Source: Verrucomicrobiales bacterium (GTDB lineage Bacteria; Verrucomicrobiota; Verrucomicrobiia; Verrucomicrobiales; DEV007). Taken from it: a DNA stretch of 64,000 bases. Below, piece after piece: positions 36,287 through 45,652 of this stretch. The stretch lies in contig JAOFXR010000001.1 of assembly GCA_028047635.1 (NCBI GenBank), positions 1 through 64,000 on the forward strand. The letters run 5' to 3'. How positions within the stretch are numbered: position 1 is the first letter of the stretch; the number at the start of each line of letters is the position of its first letter. Made by a program: the position numbers and the translations under genes. The notes below the pieces were generated by a model. The model did no database searches. It saw only the letters and a list, made by a program, of their open reading frames with translations, and was not told the DNA's origin.

Positions 36287-38938
36287 TTACTTCATCGGAG
36301 CGAGAAGGTCTTCCAACTCACCTTCGGAAAAAGACAACTTCTGCGGAGTGCCGTCGAGGATTCCTTCAAAGAGCGCACGTTTTTTCTGTTGAAGCATGAG
36401 GATCTTCTCCTCAATCGTTCCCGAGGTGATCAGCTTGTAAACGAACACGGGATTCTTTTGCCCGATTCGATAAGCGCGATCCGTGGCCTGAGCTTCCAAC
36501 GCGGGATTCCACCAGGGATCAAAGTGGATCACCGTATCTGCCGCTGTGAGGTTTAGCCCCGTCCCTCCGGCTCGCAAACTGATCAGGAAAATCGGCACTT
36601 TCCCCGCCTGGAAATCATCACACAATTTCCCGCGATCTTTTGACTGTCCTGTCAGGGTCTGGTAGCGAATTTTTTCCTTATCCAATGCATTCTCAATCAG
36701 CGAAAGCATCCCGGTAAACTGCGAGAAAACGAGAATTTTGCGACCTTCCCTCACCATTGAAGGTAACCATTCCATGAGAAGATCCATCTTCGCTGAATTC
36801 GTCGCCTTCTGCGCGGTGGGCAATTTCAGCAATTGCGGGTGATTACAAACCTGTCGCAACTTCAGCAACGCATCGAGAACGCGAAGCTTACTTTTCTCGA
36901 CACCGAAACGGGTAATTTCTTCATGCACTTCACGGCTTACCGCCGCACGCACCGCTTCATAAAGCTCGACCTGCTTCGGTAGCAATTCTACGGTGCGAAC
37001 AATCTCGGTCTTTTTAGGAAGATCAGTTGCCACCAGCGTCTTTGTTCTTCGCAACATTAACGGAGCAACGCGCTCGGCGAGACGTTTCCTTAAGCCCTCG
37101 TCCCGCTGATTTTCAATCGGTATACGAAAACAGCGGTTAAAACTCTCTTCCGTTCCCAGAAATCCAGGCATGAGAAAATGAAACTGAGACCACAGTTCAC
37201 CCAGATTATTCTCGATAGGAGTTCCGGAAAGACAAAGCCTGTGTCGGGCGTCAATTTGATAGGCCACTTTCGTCACTTGAGACGCCGTATTTTTGATCGT
37301 ATGAGCTTCGTCAAGAACCACGTAATGAAATGGTTGAGCGAGTAACTCATCCGCATCCCGTGAAAGAACCGGGTAGGAAGTGATTACCAGATCGGTGTAC
37401 TTCAGGACGTCGTAGTATTTCTTTCGACCGGGCCCCTGAAGAACAATCACTTTGAGGGATGGCGCAAACTTTTTGACCTCCTTCTCCCAGTTCGGAACCA
37501 CGCTTTTCGGAGCAAGAATCAAGCTGGGCAAATCCCCGCGACCATTCGCCTTCTCACAATGAAGATGACAGAGTGTCTGGATCGTTTTTCCCAATCCCAT
37601 GTCATCCGCGAGAATACCACCAAGCTCCTGTTCACGAAGAAACTGGAGCCACTCGAAGCCATCCTGTTGATACGGACGCAAGTTAGCCAAGAACCCCTCG
37701 GGAGCATCCAGAGGAACACTGGGCTTCAATGACTCGAGTTCCTCTGCTCTCACTTTGAGTGCTTCAGGTGCGAGATTCACAAGCCCCTCCTCGCCGGAAA
37801 GGCGCGTCAATTGGGCCGCCCTAACGTGGTGCAGCTTTACCTTTCCTTCGGCAGAGACCGAATGAAGGTCGAACAACTCCGAAACAATTTCGAGAATGGT
37901 TTTCAGCTTGCGAGCGGGCAACGCAGCATAAGTCCCGGTATCGCCGAGCTTAATAGGAATCTTTTTACTTCCGCCAGACTCCGCCATCTTCTCCATCGAG
38001 TCACTCGAAGGGCGCCCCTCCAGATAACGCAAGATGTAGGGAAGTAAATTCACACGCTCGCCCTTGCTCTCGAACCCATACTCGAAACTGAACCAATCAA
38101 CATCATCATCGCCTGAGTCAATCTCCCCGTAAAAATTAATCGGCTCAATCACCTGAAGGCCAAAACTCTCATCCACTTCAATCGCGCAACCAAGGTTCTC
38201 CAAATCCTCGCGCCGGTTCGTCAGAAAGTCAGCCCAGAAAACTTCCTGCATCCCTTTTCGAATCGCAGAATAGGCGTAGCACTGACGGCAGTCCGCTTCA
38301 ATCTCGTCCCAGGGGTAGAGCTCAACGAGACGCTTGAGCCCCATTTCACGGAGTTTCGTCTCCACTTTGGGATTCACCCCACTCAAGCGCGCCAGCGGCA
38401 TCGCTTCGAGGACGGCTCTCGCATCGGAGTCATCCCAATGCAAAATCCCCGCTCTTACATCCGTTGAAAACAAGCGAACAACACTTACCTGGTTACCCAG
38501 ACCAAAAAGTCGATCTTCGCACCCTCCCTCTTCAAGCATCGCCGCCATCAGCAGAGCAGCGACGTGGGAATTATTCTGAGTTGAGTCACAATCACTTCGA
38601 CCGTCCACCTTCCAGCCATCATCGGTGTGGTGCACCACGACACTCACCTCCGCAACACTGCCTTCATCAGCGAGAGTCACCTGCCCGAAGATCCCGGCAA
38701 ATCGGCCCTGCACGTTGGCCGTAACAACTCGCACCGCTCCAATCTCGACAAGGCAACGCCCTGACATGAGGACATCGCGAGAAAAGATTTCTCCGCAGAA
38801 AGGAGACTCAGAAAGCACAATTTCCTCGAGCAGACCGAAATCCTTGCGAGACTTGCTCTCCACTTTTGAGCGCGATGTAGGTTTCGAGGTTTTCAAAAAA
38901 GCAGAACTGGGAGAGAAAGCCGTAGTTTCACGAATCAA
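36287..38938 (-). CDS. SNF2/Rad54-family helicase
   Basis: An 883-residue DNA-translocating ATPase. The N-terminal third (1-400) is poorly conserved; a possible degenerate SWIM-like segment lies around 90-140 but the Cys-His pattern is incomplete. The SNF2 N-lobe starts near 425 (LRPYQQDGFEWL), Walker A is LADDMGLGKTIQT (about 445-457), and Walker B is VLDEAHTIKN (about 545). The C-lobe has LVFSQFTGMLSLIENAL, LISLRAGGTGLNLTAADTVI, and DRAYRIGQ with the arginine finger. Bacterial SNF2 proteins of this kind often interact with RNA polymerase or nucleoprotein. It is a single gene, not next to a restriction or defence gene. Confidence 0.93.
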   Translation of the reverse strand: MIRETTAFSPSSAFLKTSKPTSRSKVESKSRKDFGLLEEIVLSESPFCGEIFSRDVLMSGRCLVEIGAVRVVTANVQGRFAGIFGQVTLADEGSVAEVSVVVHHTDDGWKVDGRSDCDSTQNNSHVAALLMAAMLEEGGCEDRLFGLGNQVSVVRLFSTDVRAGILHWDDSDARAVLEAMPLARLSGVNPKVETKLREMGLKRLVELYPWDEIEADCRQCYAYSAIRKGMQEVFWADFLTNRREDLENLGCAIEVDESFGLQVIEPINFYGEIDSGDDDVDWFSFEYGFESKGERVNLLPYILRYLEGRPSSDSMEKMAESGGSKKIPIKLGDTGTYAALPARKLKTILEIVSELFDLHSVSAEGKVKLHHVRAAQLTRLSGEEGLVNLAPEALKVRAEELESLKPSVPLDAPEGFLANLRPYQQDGFEWLQFLREQELGGILADDMGLGKTIQTLCHLHCEKANGRGDLPSLILAPKSVVPNWEKEVKKFAPSLKVIVLQGPGRKKYYDVLKYTDLVITSYPVLSRDADELLAQPFHYVVLDEAHTIKNTASQVTKVAYQIDARHRLCLSGTPIENNLGELWSQFHFLMPGFLGTEESFNRCFRIPIENQRDEGLRKRLAERVAPLMLRRTKTLVATDLPKKTEIVRTVELLPKQVELYEAVRAAVSREVHEEITRFGVEKSKLRVLDALLKLRQVCNHPQLLKLPTAQKATNSAKMDLLMEWLPSMVREGRKILVFSQFTGMLSLIENALDKEKIRYQTLTGQSKDRGKLCDDFQAGKVPIFLISLRAGGTGLNLTAADTVIHFDPWWNPALEAQATDRAYRIGQKNPVFVYKLITSGTIEEKILMLQQKKRALFEGILDGTPQKLSFSEGELEDLLAPMK

Positions 38939-39013
38939 AGCAGAATTTCAACCTTTACGAAAGAAAAGTTTCCTCACTGCTCAAATAGCCTTTTACCCTG
39001 AACCGAAAAGAAA

Positions 39014-39035
39014 CCGGGTGGCTTTCACCACCCGG
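39014..39035 (-). terminator. Hairpin terminator of the ECF sigma / anti-sigma unit
   Basis: A perfect 8-bp stem, CCGGGTGG / CCACCCGG, with a 6-base loop. On the minus strand it is followed by TTTCTTTT. It lies 57 bp beyond the anti-sigma-like gene. Confidence 0.82.
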
Positions 39036-39091
39036 CTCTCAGTTCTACTACCACGACCAATCCTAGTTCGGTCGGAAATGATACAAAATCT

Positions 39092-40096
39092 CTACTGCGA
39101 GAATTCCCGCTTCAGCTCTGACATCGCTTCGCGATTACGGTTCAGAATCTGAATCAATTGTGAGCGACGCGCTTCAGAGGCAGGCATCTCAGAAACAACC
39201 CGCTCGAGTTCACGCTGAACGCCACTGAGTTCAGAAAGTATTTTAAGATCCATCTCACTGGACTGGACCGGATTACCACTGATCGAAACAGGATTAAAAC
39301 TGGCAAGAGTCTTACCACCATTCTCGAAATAGGAACCGCTGCCATCCATCGAAACAAACCCACTAACAAATACAGGAGCTCCTTTGCTGCTGGAAAGGAC
39401 ACGCTCGCCAAGACGATTCTCGATTGTCACAACAGCATCGTTCTGATCAGCAACAGGTGGAAGGTAAGAATCAACACGACTCATAAGAGTCCGATGAACG
39501 GTTTCGCTGGGAACACTTGTATAGGAAGCGGGAACAATCGAAGAGGCATCGAGATAAGAGGCGTCAATTGACCCGTCATTGGTTGCGAGATCGAGACCAC
39601 CAATATTCTCCACTTCGTCAGCAAGAAACAGCTGAGGAACATGAGCAACATGTCCGCGATCAACGGCATTTGCGGGAGTAGCGGTATCCTGAGACGCCGC
39701 AGACATCGCAAACATTTCGGTAGAATCAGCGGCCGAACCATCAGCGAAGCTTGATCCTGAGTTACCAAAGACTCCAGCACCGACCAGCGCCATCACGGCT
39801 ACTGCAGCAGCAGCGGCAAGCAGAACTTTCCGACCTTGGCCGAAAAATCCTTCGACGACATTAGGCTCGTCATTAGAAATAACATCAAGCGCCGAATGAA
39901 CTGGCTCGTTTTCCCACTCTTGAGCGAGGCCCTTTGTCAGAAGGCCCATCACAGCATTCATTTCAGCAAGCTCACGGGCAGCGTTAGGAGACTCTTTCAA
40001 CTTCGCTTCAAACTCAACACTTTCGGCAATCGAGAGTTCGCCGAGTGCATAAGCAGTCATCTGAGGGTCGTCAGTATTTATCGGTTCACGATTCAT
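39092..40096 (-). CDS. Membrane anti-sigma-like protein
   Basis: A 334-residue protein with a cytoplasmic N-terminal helical domain (about 1-90) including DPQMTAYALGELSIAESVEF, the pattern seen in Verrucomicrobia and Planctomycetes anti-sigma proteins that lack the zinc ligands. A single membrane helix lies near 92-111 (LLAAAAAVAVMALVGAGVF), followed by a large exported domain rich in Ser/Asp. The C-terminal helix (about 285-333) is charged. It starts 22 bp after the ECF sigma gene, so the two probably form a sigma/anti-sigma pair sensing an envelope signal. Confidence 0.8.
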   Translation of the reverse strand: MNREPINTDDPQMTAYALGELSIAESVEFEAKLKESPNAARELAEMNAVMGLLTKGLAQEWENEPVHSALDVISNDEPNVVEGFFGQGRKVLLAAAAAVAVMALVGAGVFGNSGSSFADGSAADSTEMFAMSAASQDTATPANAVDRGHVAHVPQLFLADEVENIGGLDLATNDGSIDASYLDASSIVPASYTSVPSETVHRTLMSRVDSYLPPVADQNDAVVTIENRLGERVLSSSKGAPVFVSGFVSMDGSGSYFENGGKTLASFNPVSISGNPVQSSEMDLKILSELSGVQRELERVVSEMPASEARRSQLIQILNRNREAMSELKREFSQ

Positions 40097-40118
40097 GGCA
40101 GTATTCAGGCGGGTAAAA

Positions 40119-40673
40119 TTAGTCGAGATCCACGCCCATCATTGATCGGAGGCGCTTGATTCCAGTGTGGATTAAAAAGCCGACGTTGCTGACACTCAGC
40201 CCTGTAACGTCGGAAATTTCTTTGTAGCTCAGGTCTCCCTGAAACTTAAGGCGAATGACTTCTCTTTGGTTGTCGGGAAGTCGGTCGAGAAATTTAAGTA
40301 CTTCCTCGTGTCGCTCTTTCTGTTGCATCGATGCAGACGGATCCGGCGTCGAATCATCCAGCTTGGCGAAAGCCTCTCCTCCGGAAGTAATCATGGGATT
40401 CTCCTTCCGAAGAACATCAATCGAGCGGTTACGGCATACCGTATAAAGCCAGCTCTTTAACTTCCCTTTGATCGCATCAGGATCCTGCTTGTGCAGTTTA
40501 ATGAATGTGTCTTGCACGACATCGCGAGCACGATCCCAGTCACCACCCAACAATCCGGCAGCATAGCCCGTCAAAGGGCCTTCGAAATCCGCTTGAGCGG
40601 ATTCTACAAGTTCGCGGGGCGAAACTTCCATGATATGGCAGGGAACAGCAGACATTGAACAAAGTGAGTTCAC
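40119..40673 (-). CDS. ECF-type RNA polymerase sigma factor
   Basis: A 184-residue alternative sigma factor. A GTG at 40673 is the longest start; ATGs at 40655 and 40631 are possible, and MEVSPRELVESAQADFEGPL from 40631 looks like the conserved beginning. Region 2: DWDRARDVVQDTFIKLHKQD, then LKSWLYTVCRNRSIDVLRKE. Region 4: RLPDNQREVIRLKFQGDLSY, then ISDVTGLSVSNVGFLIHTGI. It is co-transcribed with the anti-sigma-like gene and divergent from the NtrC-like regulator. Confidence 0.92.
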   Translation of the reverse strand: MNSLCSMSAVPCHIMEVSPRELVESAQADFEGPLTGYAAGLLGGDWDRARDVVQDTFIKLHKQDPDAIKGKLKSWLYTVCRNRSIDVLRKENPMITSGGEAFAKLDDSTPDPSASMQQKERHEEVLKFLDRLPDNQREVIRLKFQGDLSYKEISDVTGLSVSNVGFLIHTGIKRLRSMMGVDLD

Positions 40674-40708
40674 CGCTTAGAACGAGTAGCCGTCCCTCTT
40701 ATTAGAAA

Positions 40709-40732
40709 AGAATTAAATTATAAGTTAATTCT
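40709..40732. promoter_or_regulatory. AT-rich palindrome in the divergent ECF sigma / NtrC-like promoter region
   Basis: AGAATTAA and TTAATTCT form perfect 8-bp arms with an 8-bp spacer. The site is 36-59 bp upstream of the ECF sigma start and about 190 bp upstream of the NtrC-like gene. It could be a dimer-binding operator; no regulator can be assigned. Confidence 0.4.
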
Positions 40733-40919
40733 CTTTCTTGGTTAGCACAACGAACATGGTTTAATTACTCTCAAAAAAGTACAATTCCTCGCTTCCCCGA
40801 CAAGATTGAGACTCGTTTTTTGCAAATATGAGATTTTTTAGTTGCTTTAGTTAAGGTTTCCGTAGTATTTGATACTCTTAAGTAATTAAGTCCCGTTCCA
40901 AATACCACTCAACAATCTC

Positions 40920-42293
40920 ATGGCAAAAATTCTAATTATTGATGATGAGGCAGCGATCCTCAATCTCATGTCTAAATCCTGCGAACAGCAAGGACACCAA
41001 GTTACCGCGGTCCAGACAGGACGCGAAGGGCTCACTTCTCTGGAAGCCAATACTCCGGATCTAATGATCGTGGATCTCTTCATTGGTGATGTGAACGGTT
41101 TGGAAATCATTCAGCAGTGCAGCGAACAGCATCCTGATGTTCAAATCGTAATGGTAACTGGCAATGGGAGTATCGAGTCAGCCGTCGAAGCGATGCGCCT
41201 CGGTGCCTTCGACTACCTCACGAAGCCATTCGAACTCGCCGACCTGCAGCGCACCGTTAAATTGGGACTCACCAAGCGTGACACTCCTGCTCAGAATGAC
41301 AGCGGTGACTTCAAGTCTTCAGCAATCGCCCTCGAATCCGGCGGAATGATTGGCGAAAGCGGAAAGATTTCGAAAATCAAAGGAGTCATTGAGAAAATTG
41401 CAGACAACGACTCCCCTGTTCTGCTTGAAGGCGAATTCGGTTCAGGTAAGCAAATGGTTGCCCGCTCGATTCACAATGCAAGCAAACGGAAAAGCGCTCC
41501 ATTCAAAGTGCTTCAGTGTTCAGCGCTTCCTGAAGAGCTTTTGGAAATCGAGCTTTTTGGTTCTGCTTCCAGCAGAAGCGAAACTATTTTTTCCCGCGCT
41601 GCCGGCGGCACTGTCCTTCTTGAAGAGATCCACTTACTGCCCGTTCGACTCCAGTCAAAACTCGAGAGCTACCTCGAGGAGATCAATACAAGACGCGTCG
41701 TTAGTGACCTCCCCGAAAGCATGAACGTTCGGTTTATCGCCTCTTCCGCGAAGCCACTTCAGGATTGCATCGAAAGCGGTTCATTTCGTGAAGATCTTTT
41801 CTACAAGATCTCGGTCATTCCCATCGATGTCTCCCCTTTGAGGAGCCGTGTCGAAGATATCGGGGTGCTCGCAGCACACTTCCTTTCCCAGTATGCCGAG
41901 AGAACCGGCACGAAAGCTCCCGAGATCGACAAGTATGCTCAGACCATTCTGGATGGCTACAATTGGCCGGGCAACGTTGGCGAGCTTCAGAACGCTATGG
42001 AGCGTGCCTGTGCGTTTGCCGAGAACGGACGAATTCGTCCTGTTGATCTTCCACCGAAAGTCACCCAGAAAGTCGAAATCACCGACGACGATGAGAAAAC
42101 CACTCATCACCTTCCGATCGGCACTGCGCTTCAAGAATATATCAGGAAGCAGGAGAAACTCTTTATCCGTGAGACCTTGAATTACAACGGTGGATCACGT
42201 GAGAAAACAGCCAGTATGCTCGGAGTCAGCATTGCGACTCTTTACCGAAAAATGGGACTCAAGCTGGAAAGAGACAAACTGATGAAAGTCTAG
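40920..42293 (+). CDS. NtrC-like response regulator lacking the GAFTGA sigma-54 motif
   Basis: A 457-residue protein. The receiver domain (1-120) is complete: acidic pair IIDDE, phospho-acceptor Asp52 in MIVDLF, Thr80, and Lys102 in DYLTKPFE. The AAA+ domain (about 140-375) has Walker A GEFGSGKQ (171-178), an altered Walker B TVLLEEIHLLP (Glu where Asp is usual), and arginine-finger SFREDLFYKISV (about 288-299). The GAFTGA loop is absent: ELFG (211-214) runs directly into SASSRSETIFSRAAGGT. The sensor II arginine is also missing (PGNVGELQN instead of PGNVRELQN). A Fis-type helix-turn-helix closes the protein (KTASMLGVSIATLYRKMG). No histidine kinase is adjacent. Confidence 0.92.
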   Translation: MAKILIIDDEAAILNLMSKSCEQQGHQVTAVQTGREGLTSLEANTPDLMIVDLFIGDVNGLEIIQQCSEQHPDVQIVMVTGNGSIESAVEAMRLGAFDYLTKPFELADLQRTVKLGLTKRDTPAQNDSGDFKSSAIALESGGMIGESGKISKIKGVIEKIADNDSPVLLEGEFGSGKQMVARSIHNASKRKSAPFKVLQCSALPEELLEIELFGSASSRSETIFSRAAGGTVLLEEIHLLPVRLQSKLESYLEEINTRRVVSDLPESMNVRFIASSAKPLQDCIESGSFREDLFYKISVIPIDVSPLRSRVEDIGVLAAHFLSQYAERTGTKAPEIDKYAQTILDGYNWPGNVGELQNAMERACAFAENGRIRPVDLPPKVTQKVEITDDDEKTTHHLPIGTALQEYIRKQEKLFIRETLNYNGGSREKTASMLGVSIATLYRKMGLKLERDKLMKV

Positions 42294-42326
42294 CAACACG
42301 GGCTAAACCTTTGCTTAATCTTCTAA

Positions 42327-42360
42327 AAGGCACCGATTCCCAGCAATGGGACGGTGCCTT
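42327..42360 (+). terminator. Hairpin terminator after the NtrC-like gene
   Basis: A 9-bp outer stem AAGGCACCG / CGGTGCCTT encloses an inner TCCCA / TGGGA stem with a GCAA loop, followed by CTTCGTTT. It lies 33 bp after the stop codon and sits between convergent genes. Confidence 0.85.
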
Positions 42361-42430
42361 CTTCGTTTACGGTTGAAAGCACCACTTCCGGGCCGGGTTC
42401 TCCGTTCGAAAGTTTCAGGAGACTAAAAAG

Positions 42431-43561
42431 CTATCCTAACCCGAGTAACTCACGCTGCCAGACCATAATCCCCTCAAGCTGAGTCTCCTCATCCAAATTG
42501 GTTGAAGCCAATTTCTCAAGAACAGTCCTTGTCGCAATCATAGTGGGTTCGACATTCAGTTCTGCTGCCACCTTGTTTCGGTGAGCGCGCAGTTTATCAA
42601 AACGCTTTTCATCGATCTCCAATCGAAGCCCGCTCCCTCTCTTCCGCTTCACAGGGTATTCCGCAGGATCAACTTGAGCCGCAACGGCCATCGCTTCCCT
42701 GAGCCGGGAAGCCGGTTGAGACCTGACGTAGTGAGGTGGCTTAGCTTCCCTGCCATTTTCCAGCGCTTCAGCCATTTTTAACAGTTCAGCATTTCCTAGG
42801 AACTTAAATGCCGGGCGGTCCAGGATTTTACATTCACCGTCTCTCCAGTGCCAAAGCGCCCGAAGAAAATGTAGCCCTTTCGAGGAAAGCTTCCCCCATC
42901 CCGTAACTCGCCACACATCATCTTCACTCTTACCGGTTCGCTTCATCACTGAAGTCCTTGCGAAATCACAAGTCTCACAGAACCATGTATATCGACCGAT
43001 CTCTTCAAGCTCGGCAACATACTTTGCCCCAAGATCTAACAGATAGCGAACATCGTTGTAGGCGTAGGCCATCATATTCTCACTCAGAGGTCGACGACTC
43101 CAATCAGCTTTCTGCGACTGCTTGGAAACGACAACGCCATATTGATCTTCGAGTAGATTCGCGAGACCAAACTTTTCTTTACCGATGAAACGAGCCGCAA
43201 ACTGCGTGTCCCAAATTTTACGTGGAACCCAGTTAAATGTCTCGTTGAAAAGGGATATATCGTAGTCTGCCCCGTGCATCCAAACGATCTCGAATCGATC
43301 GACAAATTTGATCAAAACTTCCAAATCATCCCGGCTCAGCGCAAGAGGATCAATGATTGCCAACTGCCCCGGCATTGAAAACTGAATCAGGCATAACTTC
43401 GTCTCATACGAGTGCATGCTGTCAGCCTCCGTATCAATAGAACAAGCCGCATACTCCTGGTCTGCAGGCACCGACGCTATAAACGCCTCTAAATCAGCAA
43501 GGCTATCGATATAGGACTCTGGAATAGAGCCAAATTGCGATTCAACTTCTTCAGGCGTCAT
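42431..43561 (-). CDS. rnd: Ribonuclease D
   Basis: A 376-residue 3'-5' exoribonuclease involved in tRNA and stable-RNA 3' maturation. DEDDy catalytic motifs are present: Exo I CSIDTEADS, Exo II WMHGADYDISLF, and Exo III YAYNDVRYLLDL with the Tyr typical of the DEDDy class. An HRDC-like helical region follows (about 210-290; LHFLRALWHWRDGECKILDR). The C-terminal 70 residues are basic and helical. It lies nine bases downstream of rho on the same strand and may be in the coaE-rho transcript. Confidence 0.93.
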   Translation of the reverse strand: MTPEEVESQFGSIPESYIDSLADLEAFIASVPADQEYAACSIDTEADSMHSYETKLCLIQFSMPGQLAIIDPLALSRDDLEVLIKFVDRFEIVWMHGADYDISLFNETFNWVPRKIWDTQFAARFIGKEKFGLANLLEDQYGVVVSKQSQKADWSRRPLSENMMAYAYNDVRYLLDLGAKYVAELEEIGRYTWFCETCDFARTSVMKRTGKSEDDVWRVTGWGKLSSKGLHFLRALWHWRDGECKILDRPAFKFLGNAELLKMAEALENGREAKPPHYVRSQPASRLREAMAVAAQVDPAEYPVKRKRGSGLRLEIDEKRFDKLRAHRNKVAAELNVEPTMIATRTVLEKLASTNLDEETQLEGIMVWQRELLGLG

Positions 43562-43570
43562 AAGACGGAA

Positions 43571-44959
43571 TTATTGGATTCCCCTGAGGAGCAATTCTGC
43601 ATTGGAGCCAGTCGAACCAACCAGCTTAAGAAGAACCTGCATAGCCTCTGCCGCTGGCCGTTGCGCCATTTGCTTACGGAGACTTGAGATGCGCTGGTAC
43701 TCTTCCGGATGGTAGAGCAACTCATCTTTTCTCGTTCCACTCTTCAGCAAGTGGATTGCAGGGAAAATCCGGGACTCTGCCATCTCACGATCAAGTGTGA
43801 TTTCCATATTTCCCGTTCCCTTGAACTCCTCAAAAATAACATCATCCATGCGGCTATCCGTCTCAATTAAACAGGTCGCGAGAATCGTGAGGCTGCCGCC
43901 ATCCTCCACATTACGGGCCGCTCCAAAAAATCGTCTCGACCGTTCGAGCGCCTTGGGAGAAATACCACCACTCCCGACAGCTCCGCCTCCGCCGCCACGT
44001 CTTTGCTGCTTGCCTCTTCGACCTCCTCCTCCACCGCCGCCGCCGCCGGATTGATTGGAGGAGTTGTGGGCACGGGCAAGACGAGTCAAACTATCCAGAA
44101 GAACCACCACATCTTTTCCCTCTTCAACGAGTCGCTTTGCGCGATTCAACACCATATCAGCCACCTCAATGTGACGACTCGACGACTCGTCAAAGGTAGA
44201 ACTAAATACATCCGCATCGACCGTCTCTTTGAAATCAGTAACCTCCTCCGGTCTCTCGTCTAAGAGCATGACGATAAGCTTCACCTCAGGATTATTCTTA
44301 TAGACTGAAACGGCAATATTCTTCAGTAGAATGGTTTTACCTCCCCGTGGAGGTGCGACGATAAGACCTCGCTGCCCCTTTCCTAATGGAGCAATCAGAT
44401 CAATCACTCTGGAAGAAGGAGATGAACTCTCATTGGACTCAAGAATCAAACGGTCGGATGGAAACATCGCAACGAGATGATCAAACTCATCAGGTGCCTT
44501 CCACTCTTCAGCGGTAATGCCCTCAATCTCGAGAATCTCACCGGCCGAAAGAAACTTCTCCCTGTCTTTCGGCGCCCTCACCTGAACCTTCACCTTATGT
44601 CCGGGCTGTAAGTCGAACTTTTTAATGAGCTGTGCCGCCACGTATACATCGTCAGCATTTGACGCAAAACTGAAACTCGGCCACCTCAGAAAACCGAAAT
44701 TATCACCGGAGAAATCGAGGTAGCCTTCGGCAACCATTTCAGTGCCTCGACTTCCGTAAAACTTCAAAATTTCAAAAACGATCTGGTGCTTGGAGCGAAG
44801 CCCAGCCACACGAAGCTTCGCTTCCTGAGCCGCCTTATGCAGTGCATTCAGAGAGAGCTCCTGAAACTCATTAACATTAAGGCTTTCAGGAACCTTAATC
44901 TCATCCTCTTTCTCGTTAGCCGCCACCTCGGTGTCAGCAGTTGTTTTATCTTCAGTCAT
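43571..44959 (-). CDS. rho: Transcription termination factor Rho with a Gly/Arg-rich insertion
   Basis: A 462-residue hexameric RNA helicase that ends Rho-dependent transcripts. The N-terminal helical domain spans about 30-70, and the cold-shock RNA-binding domain about 75-145 ([15 protein letters not shown]). Walker A is PPRGGKT (203-209); [10 protein letters not shown] and [16 protein letters not shown] (Walker B) follow. At residues about 305-332, between [10 protein letters not shown] and [10 protein letters not shown], there is a Gly/Arg/Gln-rich insertion with nine consecutive glycines, exactly where the RNA-contacting Q-loop lies in E. coli Rho. The rest ([30 protein letters not shown]) is canonical. 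The start abuts the stop of coaE. Confidence 0.97.
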   Translation of the reverse strand: MTEDKTTADTEVAANEKEDEIKVPESLNVNEFQELSLNALHKAAQEAKLRVAGLRSKHQIVFEILKFYGSRGTEMVAEGYLDFSGDNFGFLRWPSFSFASNADDVYVAAQLIKKFDLQPGHKVKVQVRAPKDREKFLSAGEILEIEGITAEEWKAPDEFDHLVAMFPSDRLILESNESSSPSSRVIDLIAPLGKGQRGLIVAPPRGGKTILLKNIAVSVYKNNPEVKLIVMLLDERPEEVTDFKETVDADVFSSTFDESSSRHIEVADMVLNRAKRLVEEGKDVVVLLDSLTRLARAHNSSNQSGGGGGGGGGRRGKQQRRGGGGGAVGSGGISPKALERSRRFFGAARNVEDGGSLTILATCLIETDSRMDDVIFEEFKGTGNMEITLDREMAESRIFPAIHLLKSGTRKDELLYHPEEYQRISSLRKQMAQRPAAEAMQVLLKLVGSTGSNAELLLRGIQ

Positions 44960-45574
44960 TCAGTTAAATAATGAAATACAGCGATCGGCTAAATGCTCAA
45001 TCTGAGCCTCAAACGAATCAAGACTCCCCTCGTTCCAGGCCACGATGTCAGCCCGCCTCATTTTTTCGTCTACAGGCATCTGTGATTTAAGAATATTAGC
45101 AGCGAGATCCTCAGGTAATTGGCGATCCTCAACAAGTCTCCTCATTTGAGATTCAGCTGAGGCCGCAACCACAAGAACCATATCTCTTCGAATGGGAAAT
45201 TCGACCTCAAAAAGCAGAGGAACCTCAATAACCAGGACTCGGGTCCCTGAGTCCAGCTCTTCTGCAAAAATCTCAACACATGAGAGGACACGGGGATGGA
45301 GTTCGGATTCAACCTTCTCACGAAACGTGGAATTTTCAAACAAGACTTTGCGGAGGAGCGCCTTCTCAAAACCATTCCCCGAAGAGATCGAAACACCACT
45401 CTCACTGGCCCTTGCCATTAAAACCTCCTGAACGGAATTCTCCTCGAGAAGACCCCGGACTGCCGCATCACAATCGAAGCGAGCCATCTTTCCTTCCGGG
45501 AAAAACCGAACGAGCCGCTCAACCAGTAAACTCTTACCGCAGGCAACCCCTCCACTGACAGCGATCCTGAACAT
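44960..45574 (-). CDS. coaE: Dephospho-CoA kinase
   Basis: A 204-residue enzyme for the last step of coenzyme A synthesis. The P-loop is SGGVACGKSLLVERL (about 8-22). FDCDAAVRGLL and HPRVLSCVEIFAEELD are family blocks for substrate binding. VIEVPLLFE is the conserved core strand, and RADIVAWNEGSLDSFEAQI is the typical C-terminal region. The stop codon abuts the rho start, so the genes are probably co-transcribed. A hairpin precedes the gene. Confidence 0.95.
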   Translation of the reverse strand: MFRIAVSGGVACGKSLLVERLVRFFPEGKMARFDCDAAVRGLLEENSVQEVLMARASESGVSISSGNGFEKALLRKVLFENSTFREKVESELHPRVLSCVEIFAEELDSGTRVLVIEVPLLFEVEFPIRRDMVLVVAASAESQMRRLVEDRQLPEDLAANILKSQMPVDEKMRRADIVAWNEGSLDSFEAQIEHLADRCISLFN

Positions 45575-45594
45575 CGTTACCCTTTAAAAACAAA

Positions 45595-45621
45595 AAAGCG
45601 CAGCTCGACGAGCCACGCTTT
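45595..45621 (-). terminator. Hairpin terminator after the secretin gene
   Basis: AAAGCG / CGCTTT enclose GCTCG / CGAGC with short internal mismatches. On the minus strand it is followed by a TTTTTTG-type U-tract. It lies about 30 bp beyond the secretin stop and just upstream of coaE, separating the two units. Confidence 0.75.
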
Positions 45622-45652
45622 CCTGAAAATCAAAACTAAATGAGCTTCAAGC

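Noticed and set aside
36287-38938. SNF2 helicase as part of a DISARM or other anti-phage island
   Set aside because: No methyltransferase, nuclease, PLD or defence partner lies beside it. Neighbours are a peptidase and an ECF sigma unit.
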